A stretch of 64,000 nucleotides of DNA. Source: Bombardia bombarda (Eukaryota; Ascomycota; Sordariomycetes; Sordariales; Lasiosphaeriaceae). The notes below the pieces were generated by a model. The model was not told where the DNA came from and made no database searches. It was given only the letters and a program-made list of their open reading frames with translations. A program made the position numbers and the translations under genes. Each line of letters opens with the position of its first letter. Positions within the stretch are counted from its first letter, which is position 1. The stretch covers positions 2,875,001 to 2,939,000 of the forward strand of contig JAULSR010000001.1 in the NCBI GenBank assembly GCA_030512295.1, given 5' to 3'. Below are positions 35,832 to 49,390 of the stretch, in pieces.

Positions 35832-36990
35832 TCAAGTATCAGGCGCCGGCTCCGGGTCCGCCCCGCCGCCGTTCGTCTCGACGACGGTACTTGGGATCGG
35901 AATACCGTGGAGAGCAGCCAGCCGCTCCTCCTCCTTCCTGACCCGGAGCGCCTCCGTCTCTTGCCGCAACCTCTCCAGGTTCCACGCGTCGTTGTTATCG
36001 TCCTCGTCGTCGTCCGAATCCTCACCCTCGAGCTTCCAGTTGCCGCTCTCGAACATGGCACGACCGGTGGCGTCCTTAGCGCGGCTCGCCGCCTCCTCGG
36101 CCGCCTTCTTGTCCAGACGCTCCTTCTTCCACTTGGCGAAGCTCTCGGGCGTGACGGGTGTCAGCTTGCCCGTGAGTTTGTGCCTCTCGGATTCTAAAAA
36201 GTCTTCGAGCGTGAGCGTCTTGAGCGGGGACTTGTCCATCAGCGCCTTCTCGGCTGCGCGCTGCTCCTTAGTTTTGAGGACGAATCTGTGGGGGTTATTG
36301 TCAGCTCGTGTTTGGTTTGTGTTAGTGTCTTTGCCACTCAGTGAAAACTTACCCTGAAGGAAGGGCATGCTTATACATGCACTTGTCGCCGCCGTTGGGA
36401 CAAACCCAGAACCAACCATACTTGCCGTCCTCGATCGCATCGATAAAGAACTTGCACACCTTCTCCGTGCTTGTGCGCTGGTTGCCCTTCTTGGACATGA
36501 CGACGGACCGGAGCTTGGCCTCGTCCCAGTCGGCCGACGTCTCCTGCTTCTTCTTGTCGTCCTCCTCCCCGCGCGTGTCCTGGTACAGGTTGCGCTTCTC
36601 GACCCTGCGCTCGACCTCGAGGTCGTGCGAGAACTTGCACTTCCTGCCCTTCTCGCAGTCGCCCTTCTTGAAGAATATGCACAGCACCGTCTTGGGGTCG
36701 ACGCCAAAGGGCACTTTTTGGATCTGGGCCGGCTTGGCGAGCAGCAGCTCCGTCTCCCTCTTGGCGTCCTCGGCCGCCTTCTTGTCGCGCTCGCGCTGCG
36801 CCTTCTCCGCCTCTTTGCGCTTGGCCTCGGCGCTACCGCCCGACTTGATCGACGACTCGATGGCGGCGATGTGCTTCTGGGCGACCGAGCCCTTCTTGTT
36901 CTTCATGCCGAACGTCTTGTCCTTGGCGGCGATCGCGGCCGACGGCTTCTTGCCGCCGCCCTGTACCTGCTTATCCTTTTTCGGAGGCAT
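35832..36990 (-). CDS. TMA46: CCCH zinc-finger translation factor TMA46 / DFRP1 (ZC3H15)
   Basis: Two exons on the minus strand (36990-36353 and 36285-35832) encode 363 residues. The start MPPKKDKQVQGGGKKPS and the helical Lys/Glu region are followed by two CCCH fingers: CIFFKKGDCEKGRKCKFSH and CKFFIDAIEDGKYGWFWVCPNGGDKCMYKH. After the splice (SG|FVLK), the DFRP segment with LTLEDFLESERHKL follows. These are diagnostic for TMA46/DFRP1, which binds and stabilises the DRG-type GTPase Rbg1 and associates with translating ribosomes. The C-terminus is acidic (DSDDDEDDNND). Length and domain order are normal. Confidence 0.93.
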
Positions 36991-37830
36991 GGTGACGTTG
37001 GACCACTCTTGTGTGGGCAGTTGTGTTCGGTGGTGGGTAGGTAGATTTGGATGTGCTGGATGTGGACGATTTGCGGTCGTTTTTTGCCCCTCTTGTTCGC
37101 TTCACAGAGACTCGAGGTTCAGATGTAATCACGGGCGGATGCGCGTGCGTGTGGTGCCCAAAGATTGATGGGTCGGGATGTTGTTGCAGGTTGCCAACAC
37201 CTTTTTCAGATTTTTGCAGCGACGTGAGGCGGGGATCTCGAATAGTCTACAGCGAAAGTGATGGTCAACCTTAATCGAGTGGGTTGAAATAGCGACTTGC
37301 GTTCGCTGGGTGGGTGCGCTCTCAAGCGCTAGGGCGCTGGACTTCGAGCACTGGAATTCGCTGCCCCACACCGGCTAGGCCCCGCCATTGGAGAACACTG
37401 ACCTTTGAGCCCTGACGTCGGGGAAGACCGCCCGTGGGCTTTGCGAATCCTAAGGACGGGATGGCCTACCACGTGATCGTCAGTTCTACCCTTGCAAGTG
37501 GAGGATGGTACTGGTACATGTGGTCACTGCTCTGGCTGGTCTGGTTCCGCTGCTGGGCTCTAGAGACGGAAAGCTGTCCAGATCCCAGCAGCATCACCAC
37601 CACCAACTCATCATTCTACATTTACGTGTAAAGGAGCAAACGCCGTGCAGTCTTCGCGTAGCACACCAGGTAGGATTTACAAGTTTTATTTTATCTTATC
37701 TTGCAGAATTGATTGACTTGACTTATTAGTCTCCTAACTCTGCTCTTAAGACAGGCTCGCCGTCGATCGCTGATCCATTCCCTCCCAAAGCCAAAGTCGC
37801 AATTGTTCGTCACCAACGCGCCAAGCAACC
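36991..37830. other. intergenic spacer between divergent genes
   Basis: Promoters of TMA46 (-) and OST4 (+). A GT-AG pair (37669 to 37755, acceptor CTTAAGACAG) could be a 5'-UTR intron of OST4. Confidence 0.45.
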
Positions 37831-38004
37831 ATGATCTCCGACGACGAACTCTACCGCCTCGCGGTCTTTCTCGGCTCTGCCGCCATGATTCTCATTGTTG
37901 TCTACCACTTCTTCGATGTCAATGCCAGAACCGACGAGACCGTGAAGGAGAAGACGGCCGTCAAGGCAGCACAGACGACACCGACATCTACCAAGTCAAG
38001 ATAG
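37831..38004 (+). CDS. OST4: Oligosaccharyltransferase subunit Ost4
   Basis: Short ORF of 57 codons. MISDDELYRLAVFLGSAAMI is followed by a hydrophobic run to YHFFDVNAR. The MISD start, single N-terminal membrane helix, and HxxD-type end match yeast Ost4 (36 aa), a mini-subunit of the ER oligosaccharyltransferase that bridges the catalytic Stt3 and the Ost3/6 subunit for N-glycosylation. The fungal homologue carries a hydrophilic tail of about 24 residues (TDETVKEKTAVKAAQTTPTSTKSR) not found in yeast, facing the cytosol by the known topology. No intron in the coding part. It is easy to miss because of its size. Confidence 0.9.
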   Translation: MISDDELYRLAVFLGSAAMILIVVYHFFDVNARTDETVKEKTAVKAAQTTPTSTKSR

Positions 38005-39231
38005 TGGCTGGCCAGTTGACGAGCTGTACGATAAGGGGAGCCCAAATAGGTTTTGCCTATCATTCGATAAAACAACGGTCCATGGGCGCTGCGCCCGAGA
38101 AGTTCGGGAGACGAGATCCCCGTGGCGATGGATGGGAACAGGACACACGAAGAGGTGCAGGATTGCGACTCCAGGCAGCGTGAATAAAAATGGCGATTTG
38201 GGAGACAGGAGGGGCAATGGTATAAATGCTGGCGTCGCTTTCTCATGCGGTTCAGGACGCGCTGTACACCATCACATATTCTTACACGTAAATGACGAAT
38301 AGTTGGCGTGGAGCCAACCAGAGCTATGTAGCAGCTTCCTTGCGTGTTACAATACCCGTCATTATTCACACTCTCGTTGGCTCTATTCGTATTGAGAACT
38401 ACATCACTCCTGGTGGTAGCCGACAAAATTGATTCACCCTGATGCATCCACGCTGCATAGTTCCAGACGTTTCCTCAATGACATTAAGATGGACTAGCGA
38501 GGCGGGAACGTACTCAGCGGCTGGAATACCAATATGGCCATTGACAGCTGTTGCCAGATGAGCCTCAGGCGACAGTATGTACCTGTACTTTGTTCAGCCG
38601 GCTTGGCGGGCTGTGGCTGGTGAACTCATCCATTCTAGAAGTAGCTAGCGCAGTAGTGCGGTAGTGGCCTACGCCACCGTGCCGCCCCTGCCACCCCTGC
38701 CACCTTGGCGTATTTAGCGCGACGATTGTCAGCCAGTCAGTCCGCCTGCCTGTTCAAAGCTGACTTCCCTCTTTCGGAGTCACCCAGACAAGCGCGGCTC
38801 GCTCCATCCAGCAAAGGTTCCCTCAAATTCTCCCGCGCAACTCTCATTCTTTCACTTCTTCCTCATCATCTATCCTGCCACCCACCCAAAAACTTGCCCA
38901 TTTCCAAACTTCTATTCAAATCATTCGGGCCCGCATCCAACTTCGCCAGCCTGAACTTTTTGCCTGCCACCTCGATAAGATTAATATCTTTTTCGACTTC
39001 GCTGTCTCTGCGCTCGCTCGCGCGTTTCAAACGTGACGCGACCCCAGCAGCAATCCACCTATCCGCCCCGTCACAATTCATCACCAGTCAACATTAGCCA
39101 TTCACGTCGACGACTTCTATTGACTACTGCCATCGCGCATCTCTGCAAATAATCAGCAGATTTCGCCCGATTTTGTCATTTTACCCATCAACCCGCACTT
39201 AATCAATCACCCCACCACAACAATCGCCATC
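38005..39231. other. intergenic spacer and leader of the YRA1-type gene
   Basis: 3' flank of OST4, then from about 38.7 kb a CT- and CA-rich stretch typical of a fungal promoter and leader. Short ORFs there have no features. Confidence 0.55.
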
Positions 39232-41044
39232 ATGTCTTCCGGCAAGCTTGATCAGTCTCTTGACGAGATTCTCTCCACCCAGCGTCGCGCCGCCAAGGGC
39301 CGCGGTCGCAACCCTCGCCGCGTCTCTGGTGGCAAGCCCACCACTGCCGCCCCCGCTGGCGGAATCCAGAAGAGCCAAAAGCCCGCTCGCAACGCCGCCA
39401 AGCCCACGGCTGCCAAGGGCACAGGACTCGTTGGTGAGAGCAAGATTGTGGTCAGCAACTTGGTAAGTTCGCATCCGCAACCAGACCCGTTTTCTTGCCA
39501 AAATTCACATGCTAACCCCACGCGACAGCCCAAGGATGTTTCCGAAGGCCAGATTAAGGTATGTTATTACCGATGAGGCCGTTCAGCCTTCGGACTTTTG
39601 TCGACATCCCTCTTCCGTGGCGTATCTATCCTATCGAACGTCTTGTCCCCGGTGGACGAAATCCAAATTTTGAGGGTGGTCATCTGCACCTCACGCCCAG
39701 CACATTAGGACTGTCGCAGATGATGCCTTGCAGCTCCTTTTTTAGACGTGCCCCATGCGTTGGAAAATGCCATGACCGTCGAGTATAAAAAGTTGAGCAG
39801 GTCCCCGCGTCGCGCTTCACATTCACATATCATTGCGGCTGCCTGGCAAGCAAGACCCATGATCAGAAGTATCGTGCATATAAGACAGGGGACCGCGGCA
39901 AGAGAGTCTGGCAGGCAAGTACCTAGCTGGATGTATTTTTCTTCGCATCTATCTCTACTGGCGGGCAACTAGAGATTCCTGCATCGTGGCGAGCTTAGCA
40001 GTGAGCAACAGCGCGAGCTCCCTATCCTACGTTTCCGTATTGGGCGAGTTTTTCGGGGGGATTTCATGCATCGCGGGCTTGGCAACTGTACGCGCTGGCA
40101 TTTTGTGGCATGGCTCTGTGCTTTTCTTTCCGAGACTTCATAACTGAGGACATGTGATAATGTTTTCATGATTGGTTTGGGTTTTCACATGGCGGAGACC
40201 CGTCATGTACTCTGAGGTCTTTTTGGCAAGACCTTGGTTCGGAAGCAAAGGACGGCATGAATGACCCCGGTGGCTATTGGACGTTGCACACCCGCCAGTC
40301 GCTGGTGATGCTACTCAAAGATGGTGCTCACTGCTCTGCTCGCTTTTTTTGGTTACACATTTGCGAAAGCGCCTATGGACTTGGACGATGGCATGGACGA
40401 TATGGATGTCGAATCGCAACGAACACGGATACTTCGAACAAAACGCTCGCTCTTGACGCTAACCACGAATACCACTTTTGATAGGAATACTTCCAGCAAT
40501 CTGTTGGACAAGTAAAGAGGGTTGAGCTTTCTTACGCCCAGGGTGGTGTCAGCCGTGGCATTGCCCACGTCACCTTCCACCATGCCGACGGTGCTAGCAA
40601 GGCCTTTTCCACTCTCAATGGACTTTTGATCGACAACCGCCCGGTCAAGGTATGACACCTGACTCTAACATCTAACCTTCTATATAAATTATACTGACTC
40701 CTTCAAAGGTCGAGGTCGTTGTCGCATCTGCCGATCTCATCCCGCAGCCCAAGACTCTTGGCCAGCGCATCTCGCAGCCCAAGGCCCAGCCCAAGTCTGC
40801 CGCCACTGTCAAGCATGGCGCCGGCGCGGCGAAGGGCGCCGTTGCCGCCGCCAAGGGTGGTGTAAAGAAGGCCGCCGCGTCCCGTCGTGGACGCAGCAGC
40901 CGCCCCGCGAAGAAGACTGCTGAGGAGCTCGATTCCGAGATGGCCGACTATTTCGATGCTGCGGCTACGAACGAGAACGCCAACGGCGGAGTCCCTGCGG
41001 CCACCACTAACGGTGATGCGCCCATGGAGGATGAGATCCTCTAG
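39232..41044 (+). CDS. YRA1: mRNA export adaptor, REF/ALY family (Yra1/Mlo3)
   Basis: Four exons (39232-39462, 39529-39558, 40485-40649, 40709-41044) give 253 residues. An N-terminal KLDQSLDEIL box (the REF N-motif) and Arg/Gly/Ala-rich region precede an RRM: KIVVSNLPKDV, EYFQQSVGQVKRVELSYA, GIAHVTFHHADGASKAF. A Lys/Arg/Ala-rich region and the REF C-motif EELDSEMADYFDAA complete the family plan, with an acidic MEDEIL end. The protein loads on mRNA in the nucleus and passes it to the Mex67-Mtr2 export receptor. Exon 2 is only 30 nt and intron 2 is 926 nt, far larger than any other coding intron nearby. Reading into intron 2 gives a stop after five codons. Confidence 0.93.
39559..40484 (+). promoter_or_regulatory. 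Unusually long intron 2 of YRA1, probable autoregulatory element
   Basis: 926-nt intron with donor GTATGT, branch CGCTAAC at about 40456 and acceptor GATAG. It splits the RRM between QIK and EYF. From memory, yeast YRA1 has a single very long intron (766 nt) that lets Yra1 limit its own splicing, at the equivalent point before EFF in the RRM. Conserved position plus size suggests a shared control device. No snoRNA boxes were convincing. Confidence 0.5.
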
Positions 41045-41774
41045 ATGGATCAGTGACGGGTGGAATTCTGATAGAGGATTGGGGTCGTCATTACTGCGTG
41101 TCTGGATGAGTGCATTCGGGTCTGCGTTGTGATATCTGGAGAAATGAGTGGGCGGACAGCAGATTTTAGGAGAGGGAAGGCTATCTCTCTACAGCTTTTT
41201 TTCTTTTTTTTTCTTTTTTTCTTTCAGCTCTCTGCGGTGCAACAGCTTTTACGGCACAAGAATGACATCGCTTCTGTAGCTAGCTTTCGGGGTTACCAGT
41301 GTATAATTCAGCGCACTCTATGGGATTTCTTTTAGCATTGATGTTTTACCACGCTGCCGACTCTGTGCTTGGTGATGTGTTGTGATGCGAGTTGAAGTAG
41401 GTGATAAATTCCGACCGAGTAGCATTAGTACCATATTACCGCCTACCATGATGGGAAAATATCTGTAGTTGTCGTAGGCCCCTTCCAAGCCGAACAATCT
41501 CAACACAGACGAAATCATGTTGAGCTAATTTGTTTTGTGAATACTGAAATATTTAGATTCTTCGTCTTGTTCTAATCGGGGTCTATGTCATGTATGTATA
41601 CAAGGTTTCTGGCCGTTTCATTCATAAAGCCATAATCCCGACCTACCCTATGCGGTTTCCAATCCTAAAGACTGCTGCCATGGAATCCATATACTTGCAT
41701 GCAGACAAGACTTAGTCAAGTGTATAAACCAAGCTCCAGACTTCGAGTATGCATATGCATCGACCCATCATCTT
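41045..41774. other. intergenic spacer between convergent genes
   Basis: 3' flanks of YRA1 (+) and RAD57 (-), with T-rich tracts at 41195-41225. No gene. Confidence 0.6.
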
Positions 41775-43463
<1,689 letters not shown>

Positions 43464-43502
43464 GGACGACGCCTCTCTCGTCAACTCGTCACTTGACGTC
43501 AC

Positions 43503-44488
43503 CGACCAAAAAGCCTATTAAATCTGGGCATCGATTTTGAATATCCCCAGTCATGCGAGTGAAGTTATTTGACTATGTTGTATGTTGTGCAGCCCTGGCT
43601 CTCACGCAATGCGACAACTTCGGAAGGGATTGGCGATGATGGCATTGTTTTCATTGGTGTTGGGGATGGGTCGCGTTGTGCCAAGTAATAAGTAATACGA
43701 GTAAGTACCAGAGGTTCCTGGTTGGCTTACCACTAACAACTACAGTGGACCATGTCAGACGCTGCTTCCCTCGCTAATCGCATAACGTTGATCGACAAGT
43801 CTATTTCCAGAAGATGTCTCTCACCGAACATGGAAAGAGCGACGGTCTGTAATGTGGATAATGACAGCCGCTCTCAACTCTTTCCATAGGTCCTTCCCAC
43901 CTTCCATCTTTCATCTCGGAACAGAGCATGCCAGATTTTTATTCCAAAACAACCAAACCTCATCCCCATCATTTAGTGTCAATCGATAAAGATGATGCTG
44001 ATATGTACAAACATCGGAATACCCGTGTCTTCGTCTGATTCGGGATTGGGATGTCAACAAAGAGGGTATCAGTATCCGTACTGTTTATATCGTACCTGCA
44101 TGGACGAATGCTGGCCCTGGAATCCGAGTCCCTCAGGGTCCCCCCAACCGCAAAAGCGCGCAGATCATCGCAATGAGCTCTTGCTTGACCCATATCTAGG
44201 CGCGCAGTGTCGTATTTCTGCCGAAGGCCCACGCCAAGGACGAGTAGTTCAGCTCCTGCACGCCCAGGCCTGGGCATCACCACTGAATTGGCTGGCACCG
44301 CTTTCCGCTCAATAGTGTGGTCCTGGATGGTGTGGGCGAGGCTTTCTGCCTGCGACCCTCCAAAGGTCAACCCCCTGTCCTCTCGTTATGTCTAGTTTAT
44401 TATGTTGCTTCCCCCCATTCTGACGTCGCTTCCCGTCTCTCTTGACCCCAAAATGAAGCTCTAGTCGTGCTCTATTTTGACCCATATC
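43503..44488. other. intergenic spacer between divergent genes
   Basis: Promoters of RAD57 (-) and the membrane-protein gene (+). No ORF with features. Confidence 0.6.
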
Positions 44489-46017
44489 ATGGGTTTCTCA
44501 TCCCTCTTTCCGGTCGCCCTCTTTAGCGTTGCCGTCCATGGCCTAATGAATCCAACTCCACGAGCAACAGACAAAGTTGTCAGTCTCGACAATGTCCAGC
44601 TTCCACAGCCAACAGTTCCGCCGTCTATCCACGAGCTCGTCAGACGCCAGGCCGATGGTAGTTCTATAACTGTCATCGTAGGTACAGACAATACATGCGG
44701 CTACATAAGTGGAACGAAAGGTTCGTCACGATACACTGGATATATCTCCTCTTCATACAATGCTGTCGGCTGGAGACCTAACTCTTCTCAAAGCCCGACC
44801 CTTGATATGCACCGCAACGACACGTCAATGCGCTTTTGTGCCAGCACAAGGTATTATACCTGGGTTTGCTGGGTGCTGCGACAATCTAGATTGCGAGGTT
44901 GCTCTTGGCTGTTACGACCGAGAGGCCGTATCGGCGTCCGAGTGTGACGGCGAATGTATGGACAACCTGTACATAACGAAGTGGTACTGTTCCCCCCTCA
45001 CTGTTGACACCAGTCGAGTCGAAAGTCTAACATACGCGCAGCACCGCCTACGGGAGGCCCTACTGCGTTACGGTTGAATGGCTGGGCAGTGTCGCCGACT
45101 TCTACTGCGACTCGACCAGCGTCTCGACCATACGGACCGCCGAGACAACCTATGCCGGCCAGTCTGGTGGGGCAGGATTCCAACAGGTTGTCGTTGCAGC
45201 CGGCAGCGATTCATTTCCCATCATCAGTACGTCCACCACATTTCCCAATCCCAGTTCAAGTCCCAGTATTGTAAGCCCCAGCGGCGACGACAACGAGGCT
45301 GACACCAGTTCAGCCAACGGCGGGTCGTCCCAGACCAACTCCCCAGGGAGCTCCTCGTCCAATACGGCCAATGGTGGCTCGGGATCCTCGACTCCGATCG
45401 GGCCCATTGTTGGCGGCGTCGTGGGCGGCGTTGCTGCCATCGGCCTAGTCATCCTCGGCATCGTCCTACTTCTCCGACGGAAGAAGCGAGCATCAGCTCC
45501 TTCGAACCCATCGGGCATACCTCCTGTCCAGCAACAACAGCAGCCGCAATACCCGCCTCCCAACAATGGCGGTGCTGGTGGTGGCTACTACAATGGAGCT
45601 CCGAATGACCCAGCCATGTCGGGACTTCAGCCAGTGCCTCAGGGGTACTCAACCACACCACCCCTTCCAAACAACCAAACGGGCTATTCTGGGCAGCAGC
45701 AGCAGCAACAGTACCAGCCCATGTCTCAACCGACGCAGGTCTTCGCATATGCCCCACAGCATAGTCCCGACGGGGTCAGTCAGAACAGCAGCGTCCCGCC
45801 ACCCAGCACGAACTCGAGCGCGCCGGGCTACCAGCACATGTCGCAGCAGAGCTTTCCGACTTCGACGACTGGAAGTGGATATGCGCAGCAGCCACAGCAG
45901 CAGTATCCTGGGCCGGGTGGTGTTCAGGGCGCGCCGTCTTATGTATATGAGGCAGGCGGGAATAGCGTCGGGGGTCCACAGGACCACCATCATGGACAGA
46001 TGCATCAACTGCCATAG
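44489..46017 (+). CDS. Secreted-type single-pass membrane protein with Cys-rich ectodomain
   Basis: Three exons (44489-44720, 44794-44983, 45042-46017) give 465 residues. A signal peptide (MGFSSLFPVALFSVAVHG) is followed by an ectodomain with about 13 cysteines (NTCGYISG, AGCCDNLDCEVALGCYD, CDGECMDNLYITKCTAYGRPYC). This plan (CGYxSG start, CC pair, closing YC) is common in a fungal family of unknown function. A Ser/Thr/Asn/Gly-rich stalk, likely O-glycosylated, leads to one membrane span (GPIVGGVVGGVAAIGLVILGIVLLL) and an RRKKR stop-transfer signal. The cytosolic tail of about 170 residues is rich in Gln, Pro and Tyr. The layout resembles cell-wall stress sensors, though no WSC domain is seen. 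CTAACT and CTAACA branch sites support both introns. Confidence 0.8.
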
Positions 46018-47382
46018 TTGTCCATGTATCTATCTATTGGGCTTTCTGTTTTGCATATGGCGGCGTTTAACTGTGATTGTAGAGGATATATCCGTGATGG
46101 TTGGTTGCAATATGAGGGTTAGAATATTGTAGATAGAGTATGTATGTGGTACCAAAGTAAAACGAATGAAGTTATGTTGATAAAATCGACCGTTTGTGAT
46201 GTGTCTGCAATCCGCATGGCCCTTTTACCACAAACATACAGGTTCCCCAATTCTAACATCGGCGACCGCAGTTAAACACCGCTTTTGAGGTTTCTCATTC
46301 ATAGCTGCTATTTCTTAGCGAAATAGGCGTTCAAGAGCTGAGACAGCTAGACACAGGAGACACTTGGTGCAAGCACTAAAACACAATGTGATAATATACT
46401 TGTATTAATAGGTAAATGAGGGCAGAGAGCGGGGGTGGGGGGGCTGAAACCTACCTATCTACGTGCCTAGCTAATTGTAATGTCACTTGGAGCAGTATTA
46501 TAGGTAATGTACATGTACCAGGGATGTTTATACTCTGGCGAATGGTGCAAGACAGTTGCGCTCGCTCCATTTAAGTTGCAGGAAGCCCTGTAAAGGTCAC
46601 AACATCAACCCTCTTTTGACTGTGCCCCTATTAAGACACTCAAGCATCAAAAGCTTCTTTGTATAACGTTCAGATCTATTCCATTTCTCAAAACTACCAT
46701 CCCAACCGATCCATCTTATGTTTATTTAGTCTATCTATGGTTATCGTCTTTCTATATATAGTTCGCCTGCCCGTCTGTCTGCCCGTATGTTCATCTTTCT
46801 GTGCATATCCAACATCTACTAGAGCAGCAACACAAAGTTCAGATGGCACCCGCCAACCATCATGCATGCGTGTTAAAACATCAAAATCAACAACAGCTCA
46901 ACACGCCATGAACAATGAGCAAAAAGGAAGCGACAATCAAAACAGCAAGCAAAGGAAAGAAAGAAAGAGTAAAGTCTTTCAAATGTCTCGTTAAAAAAAG
47001 AAGAGAGAGGAGGGTGATACCATCTCAGGGGGGTGTGCGTGTGTGTGTGCATGAGTCATCTACCACCACCACCACCACCACCACCACCACCACCACCAAC
47101 CGCCAGAAGAATGTCGCCGCCGGGCCGGGGCACGTTCGTCTAGTCTATGATACAAAAGTGTGTGTTGTGTTGTGTGTGTTTTTGTGCCCAAGCCGGTCCG
47201 TCTAATGCAGAAAAAGCCAAACCAAAAACCCTAGACCACACGCGCCAGCCGCCTGTTCGTCTTCTCCATCTATCCCCCTATATCGTATTAATACAACTAC
47301 CACCAACAACAAACTGCAAAGTGCAGTTAATCACCGCCGCAAGAAAAGCATCTAACCCGCAAATCAACACATAATTGGTTGT
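46018..47382. other. intergenic spacer between convergent genes
   Basis: 3' flanks of the membrane-protein gene (+) and cytochrome c (-). Contains an (ACC)12 tract and TG-rich stretches near 47035-47180. No gene. Confidence 0.6.
47062..47097. repeat. (ACC)12 microsatellite
   Basis: 36 bases of perfect ACC repeat in noncoding DNA. Confidence 0.9.
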
Positions 47383-48413
47383 TTATGCGGTAGCCTCCTT
47401 GAGGAAACTGTATTGATCTGGTCAGCATCCATCCTTCATCTGATGTCAAGTGGCAGAGAAAAGAAAAACATACGTGATGAGGTCGTTCCTGTCCTTGTCC
47501 TTCTTGAGGCCGCCGAAAGCCATCTTGGTTCCGGGGATGTACTTCTTGGGGTTCTCAAGGTACTCGAACTGAAGGGGGGGAATTATTAGCGCAAAGTCCA
47601 GTGTACAGGGATAAGTAGAAAAAAAACATACGAGGGTGCTCTCGTCCCATGTGATGCCCTTCTGCTTGTTGGCGTCGGTGTAGGCGTAGCCGTCGATGGA
47701 GCCGGTCTTGCGGCCAAAGAGGCCGTGGAGCGCGGGGCCGATCTTGTTGCCGCCGCCAGCCTCGAGGGTGTGGCACTGGGCGCAACGGGTCTTGAAGAGG
47801 TTCGCACCCTTCTTGGAGTCACCTGTATACGGGAGCTAATGTTAGCGGTCTGGGTGTATGTCTGGGTGGCGTGATTCCATCGTCGTGGTCTGTTGTGAAG
47901 AACGTGTAACAGCCGCGCATTCTCGCGCCCGCCACCCCCAACGAAAGTGTCAGGCACTCTTGCCGTCGAGTTTGCCCTCAGTCTTGCGTGAAGCTATTCG
48001 CGCGTGCGCGTGTTTGCGACAAAAGGAAAATGCCGCAACAAGACGAGTTGGGCGGCCGTTGCGCCGCCCCGGGGCTAGCCAAGAAAGGCGGCACGGCAGT
48101 CCTCTCTCTCTCTCTCTCTTTCAAGGGCGACAGATCGGTAACTCGAGCGGTTTCGAGAAGCAAAATGCAGCCACCGTCATGAGAAGAGCTTGTAGTATCG
48201 GGGGAGACACGTGTTGGGGGCCAATGGCTCGCGGGCGACAGATAGCGCGGGCGTTCGTTGTTCTTTGGTGACGGGGGCGCGCGGGAATACCGAGCGCCCT
48301 GCGTCAAGCCCCCCCCCCCCAAAAAAAAAACCGATGACGCCAGAGACAACAGATCTGCAGACTCAGGAAGGAGAGCGAGCAGTGACAGTAAACGTACCAG
48401 CTTTGAAAGGCAT
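47383..48413 (-). CDS. CYC1: Cytochrome c
   Basis: Four exons on the minus strand (48413-48398, 47822-47632, 47568-47474, 47407-47383) encode 108 residues, the standard fungal length. The haem motif CAQCH follows GDSKKGANLFKTR; IGPALHGLFGRKTG, YTDANKQKGITWDE, NPKKYIPGTKMAF (axial Met) and the LKEATA end are all present and close to Neurospora cytochrome c. It carries electrons from complex III to complex IV in the intermembrane space. The first exon has only 16 nt (MPFKA plus one base) and the last 25 nt. Intron 1 is 575 nt. There is no presequence, as expected, since import needs haem lyase. Confidence 0.97.
48102..48119. repeat. (CT)9 microsatellite in cytochrome c intron 1
   Basis: Eighteen bases of CT repeat within the 575-nt first intron of the cytochrome c gene. 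Confidence 0.85.
48309..48330. repeat. C12-A10 homopolymer pair in cytochrome c intron 1
   Basis: Twelve C followed by ten A close to the start of intron 1 of the cytochrome c gene (which reads on the other strand). On the coding strand this is a T10-G12 tract about 70 bases after the donor. Confidence 0.9.
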
Positions 48414-49378
48414 CTTGGCGGATGTGTGTGTAGATGTGTGATAGAGTAAGAGTGTGGTGAGGATTGTTGTAAGAGAAGTTGTAGATTTGCTGAGTGAGGA
48501 TGAAGGAAGAAGAGGGAAAAGGAAGAAAACTTTTCTACCGAGTCGCAAAAATAACGAGGGAAAAAAAAACAAGGTAGAGCTACCAACCCGTAGCCATGCA
48601 CTAAGCACCACACTACACAACCCGGCGGCGTACCGGAATGAGTTTTTTGGGGTACCACCAGCACCTCAATGAGACTCAGCAGCCAGCGCTTCAGCAGTGT
48701 CTGACGCCCTGTACCTTGCCAAGCCTGGTCTTGTTGCCGAACGGATGACCGCCGCCAAGACCGCGCATGGCGCGCTGGGAGCCACACTTGGGGCTGGTGA
48801 ACGCGGGCTGCTGGCCAATCAGGCGTGGCGAAATGGTCAGAGGACAAGAGTTCTGGCCAATGTGGCCACGGGCAAAATCGGAATTGACCGGCTATCAGCC
48901 CATGTACGTAAGCTATGACCAGCAGCATTTGCTCCGGCGCGTGACGGCAGCAAGGTTCCTTGTTCTCGGAGCTGTCCTGCGCTAGGCTGGAGGGAAGGAA
49001 TTCACTAGCCACCTTTACTGCTAGCCACAGGCGGTTTGGCGGAATTGCTCGACCTGCAAACATGGTCCCATGCAAATCAGTGGAAGCTCGCAGGGGCTAA
49101 TTTTTTCGACGCATTGGTCCGATTGAGCCGCAAGAAGGTCGATTTGGGCGTGAAACGAGTCCATTCCCATTTCATCCAATCATCTTGACGACGACAACGA
49201 CGGCGACGACGGGCAACGGAACGGGGACCGTGAAAGATTTTAGTGGAGCCTTTTGATAGAGCACCACCACCACCTCGAATCATCCATCAATTGCTTGCTG
49301 CTTGCTACTTGCTAGCGCAGAAGCAGCAACAGCCCCTCAACACCACCACCTACTATCACCAACCATAACAGTACCACA
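48414..49378. other. intergenic spacer between divergent genes
   Basis: Promoters of cytochrome c (-) and the mitochondrial-type protein gene (+). No gene. Confidence 0.6.
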
Positions 49379-49390
49379 ATGACCACAAAA

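Noticed and set aside
39748..39972. Short ORFs inside YRA1 intron 2
   Set aside because: No family features, and the flanking splice sites rebuild a normal RRM without them.
39700..40300. Possible C/D snoRNA in YRA1 intron 2
   Set aside because: GATGATG- and CTGA-like words occur but not in the right order and spacing with terminal pairing.
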